From the NCBI RefSeq assembly GCF_009792355.1, contig NZ_CP047045.1, positions 3,498,501 to 3,562,500 of the forward strand: a stretch of DNA of 64,000 nt, in the 5' to 3' direction. The notes under the pieces are model-generated. The model was not told the origin of the DNA and made no database searches. It worked only from the letters and a program-made list of their open reading frames with translations. The DNA comes from Terricaulis silvestris (GTDB lineage Bacteria; Pseudomonadota; Alphaproteobacteria; Caulobacterales; Aquidulcibacteraceae). Shown piece by piece: positions 41,748-52,195 of the stretch; position 1 is the first letter of the stretch; every line of letters starts with the position of its first letter. The position numbers and the translations under genes were made by a program.

Positions 41748-43307
41748 ATGCCATCAGCCCGAGCCGCCTTCGACCGCGCGACGCTCGCCTTTCTGGGCGT
41801 GCTGATCGTGCTGACGTGGCTGCGGATCGAGGCGCTCCGACTCAATCCGGTCGGGCTCTATTTCGACGAAGCGCAATACTGGATGTGGTCGCGCACGTTC
41901 GACTGGGGCTACTTCACCAAGCCGCCGCTAATCGCCTGGGTGATCGGCGCTACCACCACGCTGATGGGCACCGACGCCGAATGGGCGATCCGGCTCGGCG
42001 CACCGATCGCGCACGCCATCGCGGGCGTCGCCATCTACGCGCTGGCGCGCAACATGTATGGCGCTTGGGCCGGGTTCTGGGCCGGCATCGGCTATCTGCT
42101 GATGCCCGGCGTCGTATTCTCGTCGAACTTGATCTCGACCGACGCTCTGTTGCTTCCTCTTTGGTCGCTGGCGCTGTTTGCGATGTGGCGACTCGTGGTC
42201 ACTCGCGCTTGGATTTGGGCGATCGCGCTGGGGCTGTTCGTTGGCGTCGGTTCCTTGGCCAAATACGCCATGCTCTACTTCATCCTCTGCACCGCGCTCG
42301 CGGCGTATTGGATGCCGCCGGTGAGGCAAGCGCTGGCCAAAGGCCGCGGCATCATCGCGTTCTTCATCGCACTGGCTGTGCTGACGCCGAACATCATTTG
42401 GAACGTCGAGCACGGCTTCGCCACGGCGCGCCACACCGCCGCCAACGCGCGCCTCGACGGCAGCGATATGTTCAACCTCGACGAATTGTTCGAGTTCGTC
42501 AGCGGCCAGATGCTGCTTGGCCCGATCATCTTCTTCGTGCTGATCGGTTTCGCCTGGCGCGCATGGCGGCGCGCCTCGGGGCTATCGGACGAGGACAAGT
42601 TCCTCATCTCCTACATGCTGCCGCCGTTCCTGATCGTGGCGACCATCGCCTTCATCTCGCGCGCCAACGCCAATTGGGCGGCGGTCGCCTACCCCGCCGC
42701 GTTGATCTGGGCGACGGGCGGCTTGTTCGCGACCTCGAAGGGCCGCAAGTGGCTCGTCACCGCAATGGCGTTGAACGTGCTGATTGCCGTCGCCTTCCCA
42801 TTCGCCGCGCTCGATCCCGTCATCGCCAACCGCTTCAAGGGTCTGCGCACTACGCAGGGATGGGAAGAGACCGCGCACGAGATCGCGCTGCGCGCAGCAC
42901 CTCAGCCAGGTGAACCTCCATTCACCGCGGTGCTCGTCGATGATCGCGTTACCTACTTTGAACTCGCCTACTACTGGCGCAACGCCCGCCGCGCGGAGGT
43001 GCCATTGCCGCCGGTGCGCATGTGGCTCCTGCACGGCGAAGCGCAGAACTCGGCCGAATCCACCGATCCGATGCGCCCTGAAGAAGGCGGCCGTGTGCTC
43101 GTGGTCCACCTGACGCCGGACTATCTTCCGTTCGTGGCGGGCGACTTCACCGTGTTCCGCACTGTCGAGCATTTGACCGTTCCGCTCGGCGGCAGCGTCA
43201 ATCGCGAGCTGGAAATCTCTGTCGGCGAAGGCTTCGCACCGGCGCCGCGCGACGAAGCGTTCGCGCAGCGCCTACGCGATCAGCGCGATCAGAATCGCCG
43301 CGACTAG
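41748..43307 (+). CDS. Glycosyltransferase family 39 (ArnT-like) membrane protein
   Basis: A 519-residue protein with about ten TM helices and a soluble C-terminal domain (about 380-519). [27 protein letters not shown] near 38-64 has the Asp-Glu pair and the Pro-Pro motif of PMT/ArnT-type enzymes that use polyprenyl-phosphate sugars. Product could be a lipid A, lipopolysaccharide or protein glycan modification. No other glycosylation genes adjoin it. Its TAG shares four bases with the stop of edd. Confidence 0.88.
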   Translation: MPSARAAFDRATLAFLGVLIVLTWLRIEALRLNPVGLYFDEAQYWMWSRTFDWGYFTKPPLIAWVIGATTTLMGTDAEWAIRLGAPIAHAIAGVAIYALARNMYGAWAGFWAGIGYLLMPGVVFSSNLISTDALLLPLWSLALFAMWRLVVTRAWIWAIALGLFVGVGSLAKYAMLYFILCTALAAYWMPPVRQALAKGRGIIAFFIALAVLTPNIIWNVEHGFATARHTAANARLDGSDMFNLDELFEFVSGQMLLGPIIFFVLIGFAWRAWRRASGLSDEDKFLISYMLPPFLIVATIAFISRANANWAAVAYPAALIWATGGLFATSKGRKWLVTAMALNVLIAVAFPFAALDPVIANRFKGLRTTQGWEETAHEIALRAAPQPGEPPFTAVLVDDRVTYFELAYYWRNARRAEVPLPPVRMWLLHGEAQNSAESTDPMRPEEGGRVLVVHLTPDYLPFVAGDFTVFRTVEHLTVPLGGSVNRELEISVGEGFAPAPRDEAFAQRLRDQRDQNRRD

Positions 43308-45130
43308 GCCGGATCGAAGTCCGGAAACGCTGAACCGCCGCGCTCCGCCGAACAGGCGTGCGCCCGGAAAAGCGAGAATAGCTCGCGCCCTACTCCCCGC
43401 GCGTTCCCTGCAATATCGAGCTGCGCCGGCGCGCGTTCGCGCCAGTCCGCCGGCGACACCACATCGAGCGCGCCTGCATTCGCGTCCACACGCAGCACAT
43501 CGCCGTCACGCACCTTCGCGAGCGGCCCGCCCTCGGCCGCTTCCGGCGTGACGTGAATCGCCGCCAGCACCTTGCCGCTCGCGCCCGACATTCGCCCATC
43601 CGTCACCAGCGCGACGCGAAAGCCACGATCCTGCAGCGCGCCCATCAGCGGCATCAATTTGTGCAACTCGGGCATCCCGTTGGCGCGCGGCCCCTGCCCG
43701 CGCACGACGATGACGCAATCGCGATCCAAGTCGCCGCGCTTGAACGCCGCCTGCACCTCGCCCTGCGTGTCGAACACCGCCGCCGAAGCTTCCACAGCGC
43801 GCTTGTCGTCCGCCACCGCGGATACTTTCACGCACGCGCGCCCCAAGCCGCCAGCCATCAAGCGCAGGCCGCCGTCGGCTGAGAATGGATTGCGCGCATC
43901 GCGGAGAACGCTGTCGTCAGCGCTGACACTCGGCGCATCGCGCCACGACACGGTTTCGCCGGCCAGAAACGGTTCCTGCGCGTACGCCGCCAAGCTCTCG
44001 CCGCCGACCGTCGCGATGTCGCCGTGCAACAAACCAGCGCCCAGCAATTCGCGGGTCAGAAATCCCATGCCACCCGCGGCGTGGAAGTGGTTCACGTCCG
44101 CCGAGCCATTTGGATAGATCCGAGCCAGCAGCGGCGTCACACTCGAAAGCTCGGAGAAATCATCCCAGTTGATCTCGATGCCGGCCGCCAGCGCGATCGC
44201 GGGCAAATGAATGAAGTGATTGGTGGAGCCGCCCGTCGCCATCAGGCCGACCATGGCGTTCACGATCGCCTTCTCATCCACAACGCGTCCGATCGGCCTA
44301 TAGTCGTCCCCTAACCCCGTGATCTTCGCCGCCCGCCGCGCCGCCGCGATCGTTAGCGCCTCACGCAATGGCGTAAACGGATTGACGAACGCGGCGCCGG
44401 GCAGATGGAGGCCCATCACCTCCATCATCATCTGATTGGAGTTGGCCGTGCCGTAGAACGTGCATGTGCCCGGCGCGTGATAGCTCTCGGCTTCCACCTG
44501 CAGCAATTCCTCTCGGCCAATCTTGCCTTCCGCGAACAATTGGCGCCGCGCCGCCTTCTCCTTGTTCGGCAAACCCGACGGCATCGGCCCGCCGGGCACG
44601 AGAATGCACGGCAACCACGGAAATCTGAGCGCGCCGATCAGCAGCCCCGGCACGATCTTGTCGCAAATGCCCAGCAGCAGCGCTGAATCGAACGTCGCGT
44701 GAGAGAGCGACACTGCCGTGCTCAGCGCAATCACATCACGCGACCACAACGACATCTCCATGCCCTCGAAGCCTTGCGTGACGCCATCGCACATCGCGGG
44801 CACGCCGCCCGCAACTTGGGCCACCGCGCCCACTTCGCGCGCCGCTTTGCGGATGATCTCGGGATAGCGCTCGTACGGCGCGTGCGCGGAGAGCATGTCA
44901 TTGTAAGACGTGACGATGCCGATCGACGGCCACTTGCCGCCGAGCAGATCGATCTTGTCCTGCACCGCACATCCCGCCGCGCCATGCGCGCGGTTGGCTT
45001 CGGACACCTTCACGCGCGCGGGCTTGCTCGGATCGTAAGCGTCAATCAAATCCAAATATCGCCGCCGCCTTTTGGCGCTGCGTTCAACAATGCGCGCCGT
45101 GACCGCTTCGACAATTCGATTGAGCGCCAT
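43304..45130 (-). CDS. edd: Phosphogluconate dehydratase
   Basis: IlvD/Edd-family dehydratase of 608 residues that converts 6-phosphogluconate to 2-keto-3-deoxy-6-phosphogluconate in the Entner-Doudoroff pathway. Iron-sulfur cysteines are in [10 protein letters not shown] near 114, [10 protein letters not shown] near 156 and [11 protein letters not shown] near 220. [16 protein letters not shown] and [12 protein letters not shown] are family blocks. The ATG at 45130 shares a base with the zwf stop (TAATG), giving coupled translation; a start upstream inside zwf is rejected. Confidence 0.96.
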   Translation of the reverse strand: MALNRIVEAVTARIVERSAKRRRRYLDLIDAYDPSKPARVKVSEANRAHGAAGCAVQDKIDLLGGKWPSIGIVTSYNDMLSAHAPYERYPEIIRKAAREVGAVAQVAGGVPAMCDGVTQGFEGMEMSLWSRDVIALSTAVSLSHATFDSALLLGICDKIVPGLLIGALRFPWLPCILVPGGPMPSGLPNKEKAARRQLFAEGKIGREELLQVEAESYHAPGTCTFYGTANSNQMMMEVMGLHLPGAAFVNPFTPLREALTIAAARRAAKITGLGDDYRPIGRVVDEKAIVNAMVGLMATGGSTNHFIHLPAIALAAGIEINWDDFSELSSVTPLLARIYPNGSADVNHFHAAGGMGFLTRELLGAGLLHGDIATVGGESLAAYAQEPFLAGETVSWRDAPSVSADDSVLRDARNPFSADGGLRLMAGGLGRACVKVSAVADDKRAVEASAAVFDTQGEVQAAFKRGDLDRDCVIVVRGQGPRANGMPELHKLMPLMGALQDRGFRVALVTDGRMSGASGKVLAAIHVTPEAAEGGPLAKVRDGDVLRVDANAGALDVVSPADWRERAPAQLDIAGNARGVGRELFSLFRAHACSAERGGSAFPDFDPA

Positions 45131-46599
45131 TATTCGGGATCCCACCAAGCGCGGCCATCGCGATCGAGCATCAGCGCCGATTGCGTCGGGCCATTGGCGC
45201 CCGCCGCATAGAGATGCGGCTCGCCGCCATTCTCATCCCACGCCGCCAGCAACGCATCCGCCCACTTCCACGCTGCGTCGACTTCATCACGCCGCATGAA
45301 TAGCGCGAGGTTGCCGCGCACCACGTCCATTAGCAGCCGCTCGTACGCATCCGGGTAACGCACGCCGCCAAACTCTTCCGCGAACGAAAGATCGAGTGGC
45401 GCGGTCTTCACCCGCAACCCGCCCGGCCCCGGCTCCTTCATGTTGAGCCACAGCCGCACGCCCTCGTCAGGCTGCAGTCGCAGCACCAACTTGTTCGGCG
45501 AACCTGCGCCCGCGCCGAAAATCGGCACCGGCGTATCCTTGAACTGAATCACGATCTCCGAACGCCGCGTCCCCATGCGCTTGCCGGTGCGCAGATAGAA
45601 CGGCACGCCGGCCCAGCGCCAATTGTCCACCTCGGCCTTGATGGCCACGAATGTCTCGGTGCGCGTCGGCTTGCCGACTTCCTCGGAATAGCCCGGCGCT
45701 TTACTTCCGCTGACCAATCCAGCCTTGTACTGCCCACGCACCGTTTTCGCGGGCGCCGCCTTCGCATCGATGCGCTTCAGCGCCGACAGCACCTTCAGCT
45801 TCTCGGTGCGGATCGCGTCCGCATCCATCGAGTTCGGTGATTCCAGTGCGACGAGGCAAAGCAATTGCAGGATATGGTTCTGCACCATGTCCCTGAGCGC
45901 GCCGCTCTTATCGTAATAGTCCGCCCGCCCCTCGACGCCGATCTCCTCAGCCACCGTGATCTGCACGTGATCAATCGTCTCGCGCGACCACACCGGCTCG
46001 ACCAGCATGTTGGCGAAGCGCAGCACGAGCAGATTCTGCACCGTCTCCTTGCCGAGATAGTGATCGATCCGGAACGTGCGCTGTTCATCGAACACGGCGC
46101 CCACGCCATCGTTGATCGCACGCGAAGACGCCAGATCGCGACCGATCGGCTTTTCCAGCACGATCCGCGACTCCTGTGTCGCCAGCCCCGTCTCACCCAG
46201 CTTCTGCGCAATCGGCACGAACAAGCTCGGCGCCGTCGAGAGATAGAAGATGCGGACGTTACCCTTGCCGTTCGTCAGCGCATCCTTCAGCGGCGTCCAG
46301 CGTTCCGCCGGCGCCGTCGCATCCAGCTTCACGTACTCAACGTGGCGCAGGAAATCCTCGCACTTGGCATGATCGACGCAGGCGCCCGGCGCGAACTCCT
46401 CGCGGCTGTCATGGATCAGCGTGCGGAACGCCGAAGTATCCATGTCCGACCGGGCCACCCCGATCAGCCGCGACTGCGCCGGAATCTGGCCATCGAGAAA
46501 GCGATGGAGCAGCGAGGGGAAGAGCTTCCGAAGCGATAGATCGCCAGTCGCGCCGAAGACGACGAGATCAAACGGGGGGACGGGGATGAACTCAGCCAT
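45130..46599 (-). CDS. zwf: Glucose-6-phosphate dehydrogenase
   Basis: A 489-residue enzyme that oxidises glucose 6-phosphate to 6-phosphogluconolactone with NADP or NAD. The nucleotide site is [16 protein letters not shown] near 14-29 and the catalytic RIDHYLGKE is near 175. It starts the zwf-edd unit, facing the LacI-type gene, with 122 bases between starts that contain a palindrome at 46660-46683. 6-phosphogluconolactonase (pgl), usually between zwf and edd in Caulobacter-type operons, is not present here. Confidence 0.97.
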   Translation of the reverse strand: MAEFIPVPPFDLVVFGATGDLSLRKLFPSLLHRFLDGQIPAQSRLIGVARSDMDTSAFRTLIHDSREEFAPGACVDHAKCEDFLRHVEYVKLDATAPAERWTPLKDALTNGKGNVRIFYLSTAPSLFVPIAQKLGETGLATQESRIVLEKPIGRDLASSRAINDGVGAVFDEQRTFRIDHYLGKETVQNLLVLRFANMLVEPVWSRETIDHVQITVAEEIGVEGRADYYDKSGALRDMVQNHILQLLCLVALESPNSMDADAIRTEKLKVLSALKRIDAKAAPAKTVRGQYKAGLVSGSKAPGYSEEVGKPTRTETFVAIKAEVDNWRWAGVPFYLRTGKRMGTRRSEIVIQFKDTPVPIFGAGAGSPNKLVLRLQPDEGVRLWLNMKEPGPGGLRVKTAPLDLSFAEEFGGVRYPDAYERLLMDVVRGNLALFMRRDEVDAAWKWADALLAAWDENGGEPHLYAAGANGPTQSALMLDRDGRAWWDPE

Positions 46600-46659
46600 G
46601 CGCCCTACAAACTAGGATTTGCGCGTCCACGCAAACAGGGGCGCAACCATTTGTCGCCA

Positions 46660-46683
46660 CGAAAATGTCCCGCGACAATTTCG
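46660..46683. promoter_or_regulatory. LacI-type operator between zwf and its regulator gene
   Basis: CGAAAATGTC (46660-46669) and GACAATTTCG (46674-46683) form a 9-of-10 inverted repeat around CCGC. An overlapping TTGTCGC/GCGACAA pair (46651-46657 and 46672-46678) is centred in the same place. The site lies 61 bases upstream of zwf and 38 before the lacI start. Confidence 0.6.
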
Positions 46684-46721
46684 TTGCCAAGTCAACCGAG
46701 GGACGCCTAAGTTCCGGGCAC

Positions 46722-47792
46722 ATGGCAGACGATGACAACCAGCCCCGCCGCCGCGGTCTAGGCGGCGAAAAGAAGCCCACGATCAACGACGTGGCGCGCC
46801 TGGCCGGCGTCTCCAAGAAGACGGTTTCACGTGTCATCAATCAGTCGCCGTTCGTGAAGGCGGACACCCGCGAGAAGATCAACGCCATTATCGCCGAAAT
46901 CGGATTTTCGCCCGATCCGCAGGCGCGCGGCCTCGCCTTCCGCCGCTCGTTCCTGATTGGCCTCGTCTACGACAATCCGAACCCGCAATACGTCGTGAAT
47001 ATGCAACTCGGCATGCTCGATGCCATGCGCGGTTCGGGCTACGAGTTGGTGGTACACCCCTGCAATCGCGGCAACCCGACTTTCTTGACCGATTTCCGCC
47101 GTTTCATCGAACGCCAGAAGCTCTGGGGCGTGGTGCTGACCCCTTCGGTTTCGGAAGACGATCGCGTCAAAATCATTCTCGATGAAATCGGCTGCGGTTA
47201 TATCCGCATCGCGTCGGTGCCAGTCGATGAACCCGCGCACATCATCGTATCCAACGACCGCGTCGGCGGCCGAGCCGCCGCGCGCCACTTGGCCGAACTC
47301 GGCCACACCACAATCGGCTTCATCTCAGGCCCGGGCACTTTCCGCTCCTCACACGAACGCCGCGGCGGCTTCGAGGAGGAGCTGAAAGACCGCAAGCTCA
47401 AGCTCACCGACGACTACATCATGCAAGGCGCCTACACGTTCGAAACCGGCATCTCGTGCGGCGCCGAGCTGCTAAAACGAACCCCCCGCCCCACCGCGAT
47501 TTTCGCCGCCAATGACGAAATGGCCGCCGGCGTGCTTCACGCTATCCGCCGCGCCAACCTGCGTTGCCCGGAAGATGTCTCCGTCATCGGCTTCGACGAT
47601 TTCCAGATCGCGTCCTCGGTTTGGCCCCCACTCACCACGGTGCGCACGCCCACACGCGAGATCGGCCGCATGGCCGCTGAGAAGCTGATCGGCCACGGCG
47701 GAGAAGAAGGCGAGGACCATTCACGCGAAGCCGCCTCGGCGACATCGCCCGCCCTCGTGGTTCGGGATTCCACTGGCCCCGCGCCGCGCTAA
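46722..47792 (+). CDS. LacI-family regulator of sugar-acid and Entner-Doudoroff genes
   Basis: A 356-residue repressor. The HTH and hinge are PTINDVARLAGVSKKTVSRVI near 20-40. The sugar-binding domain has LIGLVYDNPNPQYV, HTTIGFISGP and VSVIGFDDF in order. It is divergent from zwf-edd and directly upstream of the uronate genes, so it may control both. The ATG at 46722 is preferred; an ATG at 46665 lies within the palindrome. Its ligand is probably a phosphorylated sugar acid such as KDPG or 6-phosphogluconate; this is inference. Confidence 0.92.
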   Translation: MADDDNQPRRRGLGGEKKPTINDVARLAGVSKKTVSRVINQSPFVKADTREKINAIIAEIGFSPDPQARGLAFRRSFLIGLVYDNPNPQYVVNMQLGMLDAMRGSGYELVVHPCNRGNPTFLTDFRRFIERQKLWGVVLTPSVSEDDRVKIILDEIGCGYIRIASVPVDEPAHIIVSNDRVGGRAAARHLAELGHTTIGFISGPGTFRSSHERRGGFEEELKDRKLKLTDDYIMQGAYTFETGISCGAELLKRTPRPTAIFAANDEMAAGVLHAIRRANLRCPEDVSVIGFDDFQIASSVWPPLTTVRTPTREIGRMAAEKLIGHGGEEGEDHSREAASATSPALVVRDSTGPAPR

Positions 47793-47824
47793 GATTGGCT
47801 GGCGCATCCGCTTGTCATGGACTC

Positions 47825-47839
47825 TGACACCGGTTACCA
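47825..47839. promoter_or_regulatory. ACCGGT-centred site before the uronate operon
   Basis: TGACACCGGTTACCA is an imperfect palindrome centred on CCGG, the shape typical of LacI/GalR-family operators, about 35 bases before the isomerase start and after the lacI gene. A second short inverted repeat TGTCA...TGACA precedes it. Confidence 0.4.
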
Positions 47840-47874
47840 AGGCCCAAAGCTTGAGCCAAACAGGGACCGATCCT

Positions 47875-48516
47875 ATGAAAATCGCGCTCGTCATCGAAAA
47901 CAGTCAGGCCGCGAAGAGCAGCATCGTTCATGACGCACTGAAATCGGTGGCGGAGCCGCTTGGCCACCAGGTGCATCACTATGGAATGTACGGCGCCGAG
48001 GATAAGGCCTCGCTCACCTATGTGATGAACGGCCTGCTCGCCGGGATTCTAATCAATTCGAAAGCGGCGGACTTTGTCGTCACTGGATGTGGCACCGGCA
48101 TGGGCTCGATGCTGGCGTGCAATTCGATGCCCGGCGTGTTCTGCGGCCTCATCGTCGATCCGACGGATGCGTTTCTGTTCGGGCAGATCAACGACGGCAA
48201 CGCCATCGCCATGCCGTACGCCAAGGGCTTCGGCTGGGCCGCTGAGCTCAATCTGCAGGACTGCTACCGCAAGCTTTTCGACGGCGAGCGTGGCCTGGGC
48301 TACCCGAAGGAGCGCGCGGCCATCATGGCGAAAAACCGCGGCATCCTGAAAGAGCTGAAAGCCGCATCGTGTCACGACATGCTAACGGTGCTGAAGTCAG
48401 TGGATCAGGATTTGTTGAGGGCCGCCGTCGCCGGTGAACGCTTCGAAGAGCTCTTCTTCGCCAACGCGCAGGACACCGCCATTGCCGATTACATACGGCG
48501 CGTGCGTGCGTCGTAA
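47875..48516 (+). CDS. RpiB/LacA/LacB-family isomerase, probable unsaturated-uronate ketol-isomerase
   Basis: A 213-residue sugar isomerase. VVTGCGTGMGSMLACNSMPGVFCGL near 68-92 holds the active-site Cys of the RpiB family, and the following INDGNAIAMPYAKGFGWA is the second family block. Streptococcal DhuI, a member of this same family, isomerises 4-deoxy-L-threo-5-hexosulose uronate; position directly before a KduD-like SDR, KdgK and Eda makes that reaction likely here. AGGGA precedes the ATG by 8 bases. Ribose-5-phosphate isomerase activity is the alternative. Confidence 0.85.
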   Translation: MKIALVIENSQAAKSSIVHDALKSVAEPLGHQVHHYGMYGAEDKASLTYVMNGLLAGILINSKAADFVVTGCGTGMGSMLACNSMPGVFCGLIVDPTDAFLFGQINDGNAIAMPYAKGFGWAAELNLQDCYRKLFDGERGLGYPKERAAIMAKNRGILKELKAASCHDMLTVLKSVDQDLLRAAVAGERFEELFFANAQDTAIADYIRRVRAS

Positions 48517-48525
48517 GAGGGAGCT

Positions 48526-49281
48526 ATGAGCGCCAATCCGTTCAGCCTTGAAGGCAAAGTCGCGCTCGTTACGGGCGGCAATGCGGGTCTTGGACAAGCC
48601 ATCGCCGTCGCGCTCGCGCAAGCCGGAGCCGATATCGTGTCCACCAGCCGCCGCCCGGCGTCGGAAACGCAGGTGCAGGTTACTGCACTCGGCCGCCGTT
48701 TTCTCGCACTCAGCGCCGATCTCACCACAACCGCGCCAATCGCCGGCATCGTCGAGCAAGCCATCGCGTTCGGCGGCCTCGACATTCTCGTCAACAACGC
48801 CGGCATCATCCGTCGCGCCGACAGCGTCGATTTCACCGAAGCCGATTGGGACGATGTCATCGACACCAATCTCAAGTCGGCGTTCTTTCTGGCCCAGGCC
48901 TCCGGCCGTCACATGATCGCGGAGGGGCGCGGCAAGATCATCAACATCGCCTCGATGCTTTCCTTCCAAGGCGGCATCCGCGTGCCCTCTTACACCGCCA
49001 GCAAAAGCGGCCTCGCCGGCATCACCCGGCTCTTGGCATGCGAGTGGGCGGGCAAGGGCATCAACGTCAACGCGATCGCGCCTGGCTACATGACCACCGA
49101 CAACACCGAAGCGCTCCGTGCCGACAAGGCCCGCAACCAGCAGATCTTAGATCGCATCCCGGCCGGTCGCTGGGGCGAAGCTTCGGATCTCGGCGGCGCA
49201 GCCGTCTTCCTCGCCAGCAGCGCCTCAGATTACGTAAACGGCGCGATCATTCCGGTGGACGGGGGCTGGCTCGCGCGCTGA
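48526..49281 (+). CDS. kduD: SDR oxidoreductase, probable 2-deoxy-D-gluconate 3-dehydrogenase (KduD-like)
   Basis: A 251-residue short-chain dehydrogenase. The NAD site is TGGNAGLGQAIAVALAQAG at 16-34, the strand NNAGI is at 90-94 and the catalytic residues are Ser143, Tyr156 and Lys160, with Asn114. SFQGGIRVPSYTASKSG and the terminal GAIIPVDGGWLAR match KduD. It reduces 3-deoxy-D-glycero-2,5-hexodiulosonate to 2-keto-3-deoxygluconate. It starts 9 bases after the isomerase and 20 bases before kdgK. Confidence 0.9.
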   Translation: MSANPFSLEGKVALVTGGNAGLGQAIAVALAQAGADIVSTSRRPASETQVQVTALGRRFLALSADLTTTAPIAGIVEQAIAFGGLDILVNNAGIIRRADSVDFTEADWDDVIDTNLKSAFFLAQASGRHMIAEGRGKIINIASMLSFQGGIRVPSYTASKSGLAGITRLLACEWAGKGINVNAIAPGYMTTDNTEALRADKARNQQILDRIPAGRWGEASDLGGAAVFLASSASDYVNGAIIPVDGGWLAR

Positions 49282-49301
49282 GTCGGCCTTAGAGGACAAA
49301 C

Positions 49302-50291
49302 GTGGCTCGTATCGTCTGCTTCGGTGAAATCCTGCTCCGGCTCTCCGCGCCGGGCCGCGAACTATTGCTGCAAACGCCAACGCTGCAAACGCACGTCGGC
49401 GGCGCCGAAGCCAACGTCGCCGTTTCACTCGCGCGTTTTGGGCATGACGCGCGCATGGTGAGTTTTCTTCCCGACAACACGCTGGGCGAAAGCGCACGCG
49501 GCGAACTCCGGCGGCACGGTGTCGAAACAACGTTCGTCGAACACGCCGCCGGTCGCATGGGACTCTATTTTCTCACACCCGGCGCCGGCCAGCGCGCCGC
49601 AGACATCATCTACGACCGCACTGCCTCCGCCTTCGCCAACATACCAGCGACCGATTGGCGCGCCGCGCTCAACGGCGCCGATTGGTTGCACATTTCCGGC
49701 ATCACGCCGGCGCTCAACGCTACGACGACCGACGCGACGCTCGGCGCGATGCAAGCCGCGCGCGCCGCCGGGGTGAAGGTGTCGTTCGACTCAAACTTCC
49801 GCGCCAAATTGTGGGAAGCGCGCGGCGACGACCCGCGCCCCACGCTCAACGCGCTCTTTGCCGATGCCGATCTCCTGTTCGCCGAAGCCCGAGATATCGG
49901 CCTCGCCACCGGCGAACGCGCCGCGAACGCCGATGAAGCTGCCGCCATCGCCTTCAAGCGCTACCCCAACCTGCAGCGCATCGCGTCCACGACCCGCACC
50001 ATTGTCAGCGCCGATCACAACGACCTCGGCGGCGTCATGCATACGCGCACCACCGCGACACGGTCCCCCGCCCGCGCCGTCATCGGCATCGTTGATCGCA
50101 TCGGCGGCGGCGACGCCTTCGCCGCCGGCCTGCTCCATGGCCTTGTCACGGGCTCGACGGAACAACACGCGCTCGATTTCGCCGTGGCCGCAGCGGCGCT
50201 GAAGCACTACATCCCTGGTGACTTCAACCTCGCAACGGTCGCCGACGTGGACTTCTTCCTCTCCAACTCAGGATCGGACGTGCGCCGATGA
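49302..50291 (+). CDS. kdgK: 2-keto-3-deoxygluconate kinase
   Basis: PfkB-family kinase of 329 residues. FGEILLRLSAPG near 6-17, GGAEANVAVSLARFG near 35-49 and the ATP/Mg site DRIGGGDAFAAGLLHGL near 262-278 with its catalytic Asp are present. It phosphorylates KDG to KDPG. The start is a GTG at 49302 preceded by AGAGGA. It overlaps eda by ATGA. Confidence 0.95.
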   Translation: MARIVCFGEILLRLSAPGRELLLQTPTLQTHVGGAEANVAVSLARFGHDARMVSFLPDNTLGESARGELRRHGVETTFVEHAAGRMGLYFLTPGAGQRAADIIYDRTASAFANIPATDWRAALNGADWLHISGITPALNATTTDATLGAMQAARAAGVKVSFDSNFRAKLWEARGDDPRPTLNALFADADLLFAEARDIGLATGERAANADEAAAIAFKRYPNLQRIASTTRTIVSADHNDLGGVMHTRTTATRSPARAVIGIVDRIGGGDAFAAGLLHGLVTGSTEQHALDFAVAAAALKHYIPGDFNLATVADVDFFLSNSGSDVRR

Positions 50292-50917
50292 GCAAGCTCG
50301 CGGCGGACGACGTCTTCAAGCTCTCCCCGGTGATGCCGGTCGTCGTCATCGACGACGCCGCGCAAGCCGAACCGCTCGCGCGCGTCCTGCTGGCAAGCGG
50401 GATCCGCACCATCGAAGTCACGCTGCGCACGGACGCCGCGCTCGACGCCATCCGAGAGATCGTCAAGACCGCGCCAGAGATGATCGTGGGCGCCGGAACG
50501 GTGCTGAACCTCACCGATCTCGAAGCCGCCATCGAGGCCGGCGCACGCTACGCGCTCTCGCCCGGCGCCACGCCGAAGCTGATGAAGGCTGCGCGCAACG
50601 CCAAGATCCCATTCATTCCGGGCGTCGCCACCTCGAGCGAAATTATGCGCGGCCTCGATCTCGGCTACACGCACTTCAAGTTCTTCCCCGCCGAGCAAAT
50701 GGGCGGCGTCGCGGCGCTGAAGGCGCAACACGGCCCGCTGCCGAACGCGAAGTTCTGCCCCACCGGCGGCATCAGCGCCGATAAAGCGCCGTCGTACCTC
50801 GCGCTGCCGAACGTGCTTTGTGTTGGTGGCTCCTGGATCGCGCCTGCGGACAAAATCAAAGCGCAAGATTGGGCCGCGATCGAATCCGCCGCCAAGCAAG
50901 CGGCGGCAATGCGTTAG
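50288..50917 (+). CDS. eda: KDPG aldolase (2-keto-3-deoxy-6-phosphogluconate aldolase)
   Basis: Class I aldolase of 209 residues that splits KDPG into pyruvate and glyceraldehyde 3-phosphate. The Schiff-base Lys131 is in HFKFFPAE, the catalytic Glu43 in TIEVTLRT, and GAGTVL and CPTGGI are the phosphate-site loops. It serves both the glucose (zwf-edd) and the uronate (kdgK) routes. Coupled to kdgK; its TAG shares four bases with the puuB stop. Confidence 0.97.
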   Translation: MSKLAADDVFKLSPVMPVVVIDDAAQAEPLARVLLASGIRTIEVTLRTDAALDAIREIVKTAPEMIVGAGTVLNLTDLEAAIEAGARYALSPGATPKLMKAARNAKIPFIPGVATSSEIMRGLDLGYTHFKFFPAEQMGGVAALKAQHGPLPNAKFCPTGGISADKAPSYLALPNVLCVGGSWIAPADKIKAQDWAAIESAAKQAAAMR

Positions 50918-52173
50918 AGCCGATCGCGCAGCGCGTACCAGAGCATGCCCAACACATAGAGCGGTGACCGCAGCGCGGCGCCGCCCGGAAACTCCGGCGG
51001 CGCAATGCCGGCGAGCACATCGAAGCGCTCCGCCGTCCCCGCCATCGCTTCAACCAGCACTTTACCCATTAGCGCCGGCAGCAGCACGCCGAGCCCTGAA
51101 TAGCCATGCGCGAAGAAGAGATCGCCCATCCGCCCGATGTGCGGCAGCCGCGTCATCGAGATCGAAACCAGTCCGCCCCACGCGTAGTCAATCCGTGCAT
51201 CCCGTAGCTGCGGAAAGATGGACGCCATGTGACCGCGCACGAACGCCTCGATGTTCCCGGGAGGATGCGGCGAATAGCGCTCACCGCCGCCAAACAGGAG
51301 ACGTCCGTCTTCCGTCATGCGAAAATAGTTCACGACGAAACGGCTATCGCTGACCGCCAAATGATCCGCGATCAGCGTCTGCGGATCAGGCACGGGCTCA
51401 GTTGCCACCAAATAGTTCGCCACCGGCATGATGCGCCCGGCAATGCGCGGCTCCAGCCCTTCCAGCAACGCATCGCACGCCAGCACGCCAAACCGCGCCT
51501 GCACGACACCGCTTTGCGTGTGCGCAACAACACCTTCAGTGCTCTCGATCCGCACCACCCGCGAGTCTTCGTGCAGCACAACACCCGACGCACGCGCCGC
51601 ATCGGTCAAGCCCAGCGCAAAGTTCAAAGGATGCAGCTGCCCGCCGCATTCATCGAGGAAGCCGCCGTGGAAATCGACACTGGCGACCTTCGCTTTTGTT
51701 TCACTTGCGCTCAGCACCCGTGCGTGCGGATAGTCCATAACGCTCGCGAGCGTCTCCATTTCCGCGTTCATCCAACTGAGATCAGAGGGCTTCGCCGCCA
51801 ACGTCAGGTGCCCGTTCACATGCAAATCGCACGCGATGCCGTGCTTCGCGATCCGCTCCATCGTCAGCGAACGCGCGTCGAGCGCCAACTCAAACAAAAA
51901 CTTCGCGCGTTCGCGCCCGAACCGCGACATCAACTCCGTCGCGCTCTTCCGCCAACCGGGGATGGCCTGCCCGCCATTCCGTCCCGACGCGCCCCAACCA
52001 ATGCGCCCAGCTTCCAGCAAGATCACCGAATAGCCGCGTTCCGCCGCATTCAGTGCCGCATGCAGCCCGGTGTAGCCGCCGCCGATGACGACAACATCCG
52101 CCTGCGCCTCGCCCTCCAACTTCGATGCGCGCGCAAACGGATTCGCGGTCGCTACGTAGTACGACCGCTCCAT
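50914..52173 (-). CDS. puuB: Gamma-glutamylputrescine oxidoreductase
   Basis: FAD-dependent DadA-type oxidase of 419 residues. RSYYVATANPFA starts the protein, then the FAD motif VVVIGGGYTGLHAALNAAERGYSVILLEA and RIGWGASGRNGGQ, matching E. coli PuuB in order and length. It oxidises gamma-glutamylputrescine to the aldehyde with H2O2. The ATG at 52173 matches the family start; longer frames overlap the VOC gene. It ends the puuA-VOC-puuB unit. A gamma-glutamyl-aminobutyraldehyde dehydrogenase (puuC) is not in the window. Confidence 0.93.
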   Translation of the reverse strand: MERSYYVATANPFARASKLEGEAQADVVVIGGGYTGLHAALNAAERGYSVILLEAGRIGWGASGRNGGQAIPGWRKSATELMSRFGRERAKFLFELALDARSLTMERIAKHGIACDLHVNGHLTLAAKPSDLSWMNAEMETLASVMDYPHARVLSASETKAKVASVDFHGGFLDECGGQLHPLNFALGLTDAARASGVVLHEDSRVVRIESTEGVVAHTQSGVVQARFGVLACDALLEGLEPRIAGRIMPVANYLVATEPVPDPQTLIADHLAVSDSRFVVNYFRMTEDGRLLFGGGERYSPHPPGNIEAFVRGHMASIFPQLRDARIDYAWGGLVSISMTRLPHIGRMGDLFFAHGYSGLGVLLPALMGKVLVEAMAGTAERFDVLAGIAPPEFPGGAALRSPLYVLGMLWYALRDRL

Positions 52174-52195
52174 GCCCAAGCCGGAGTTGAAGCCC

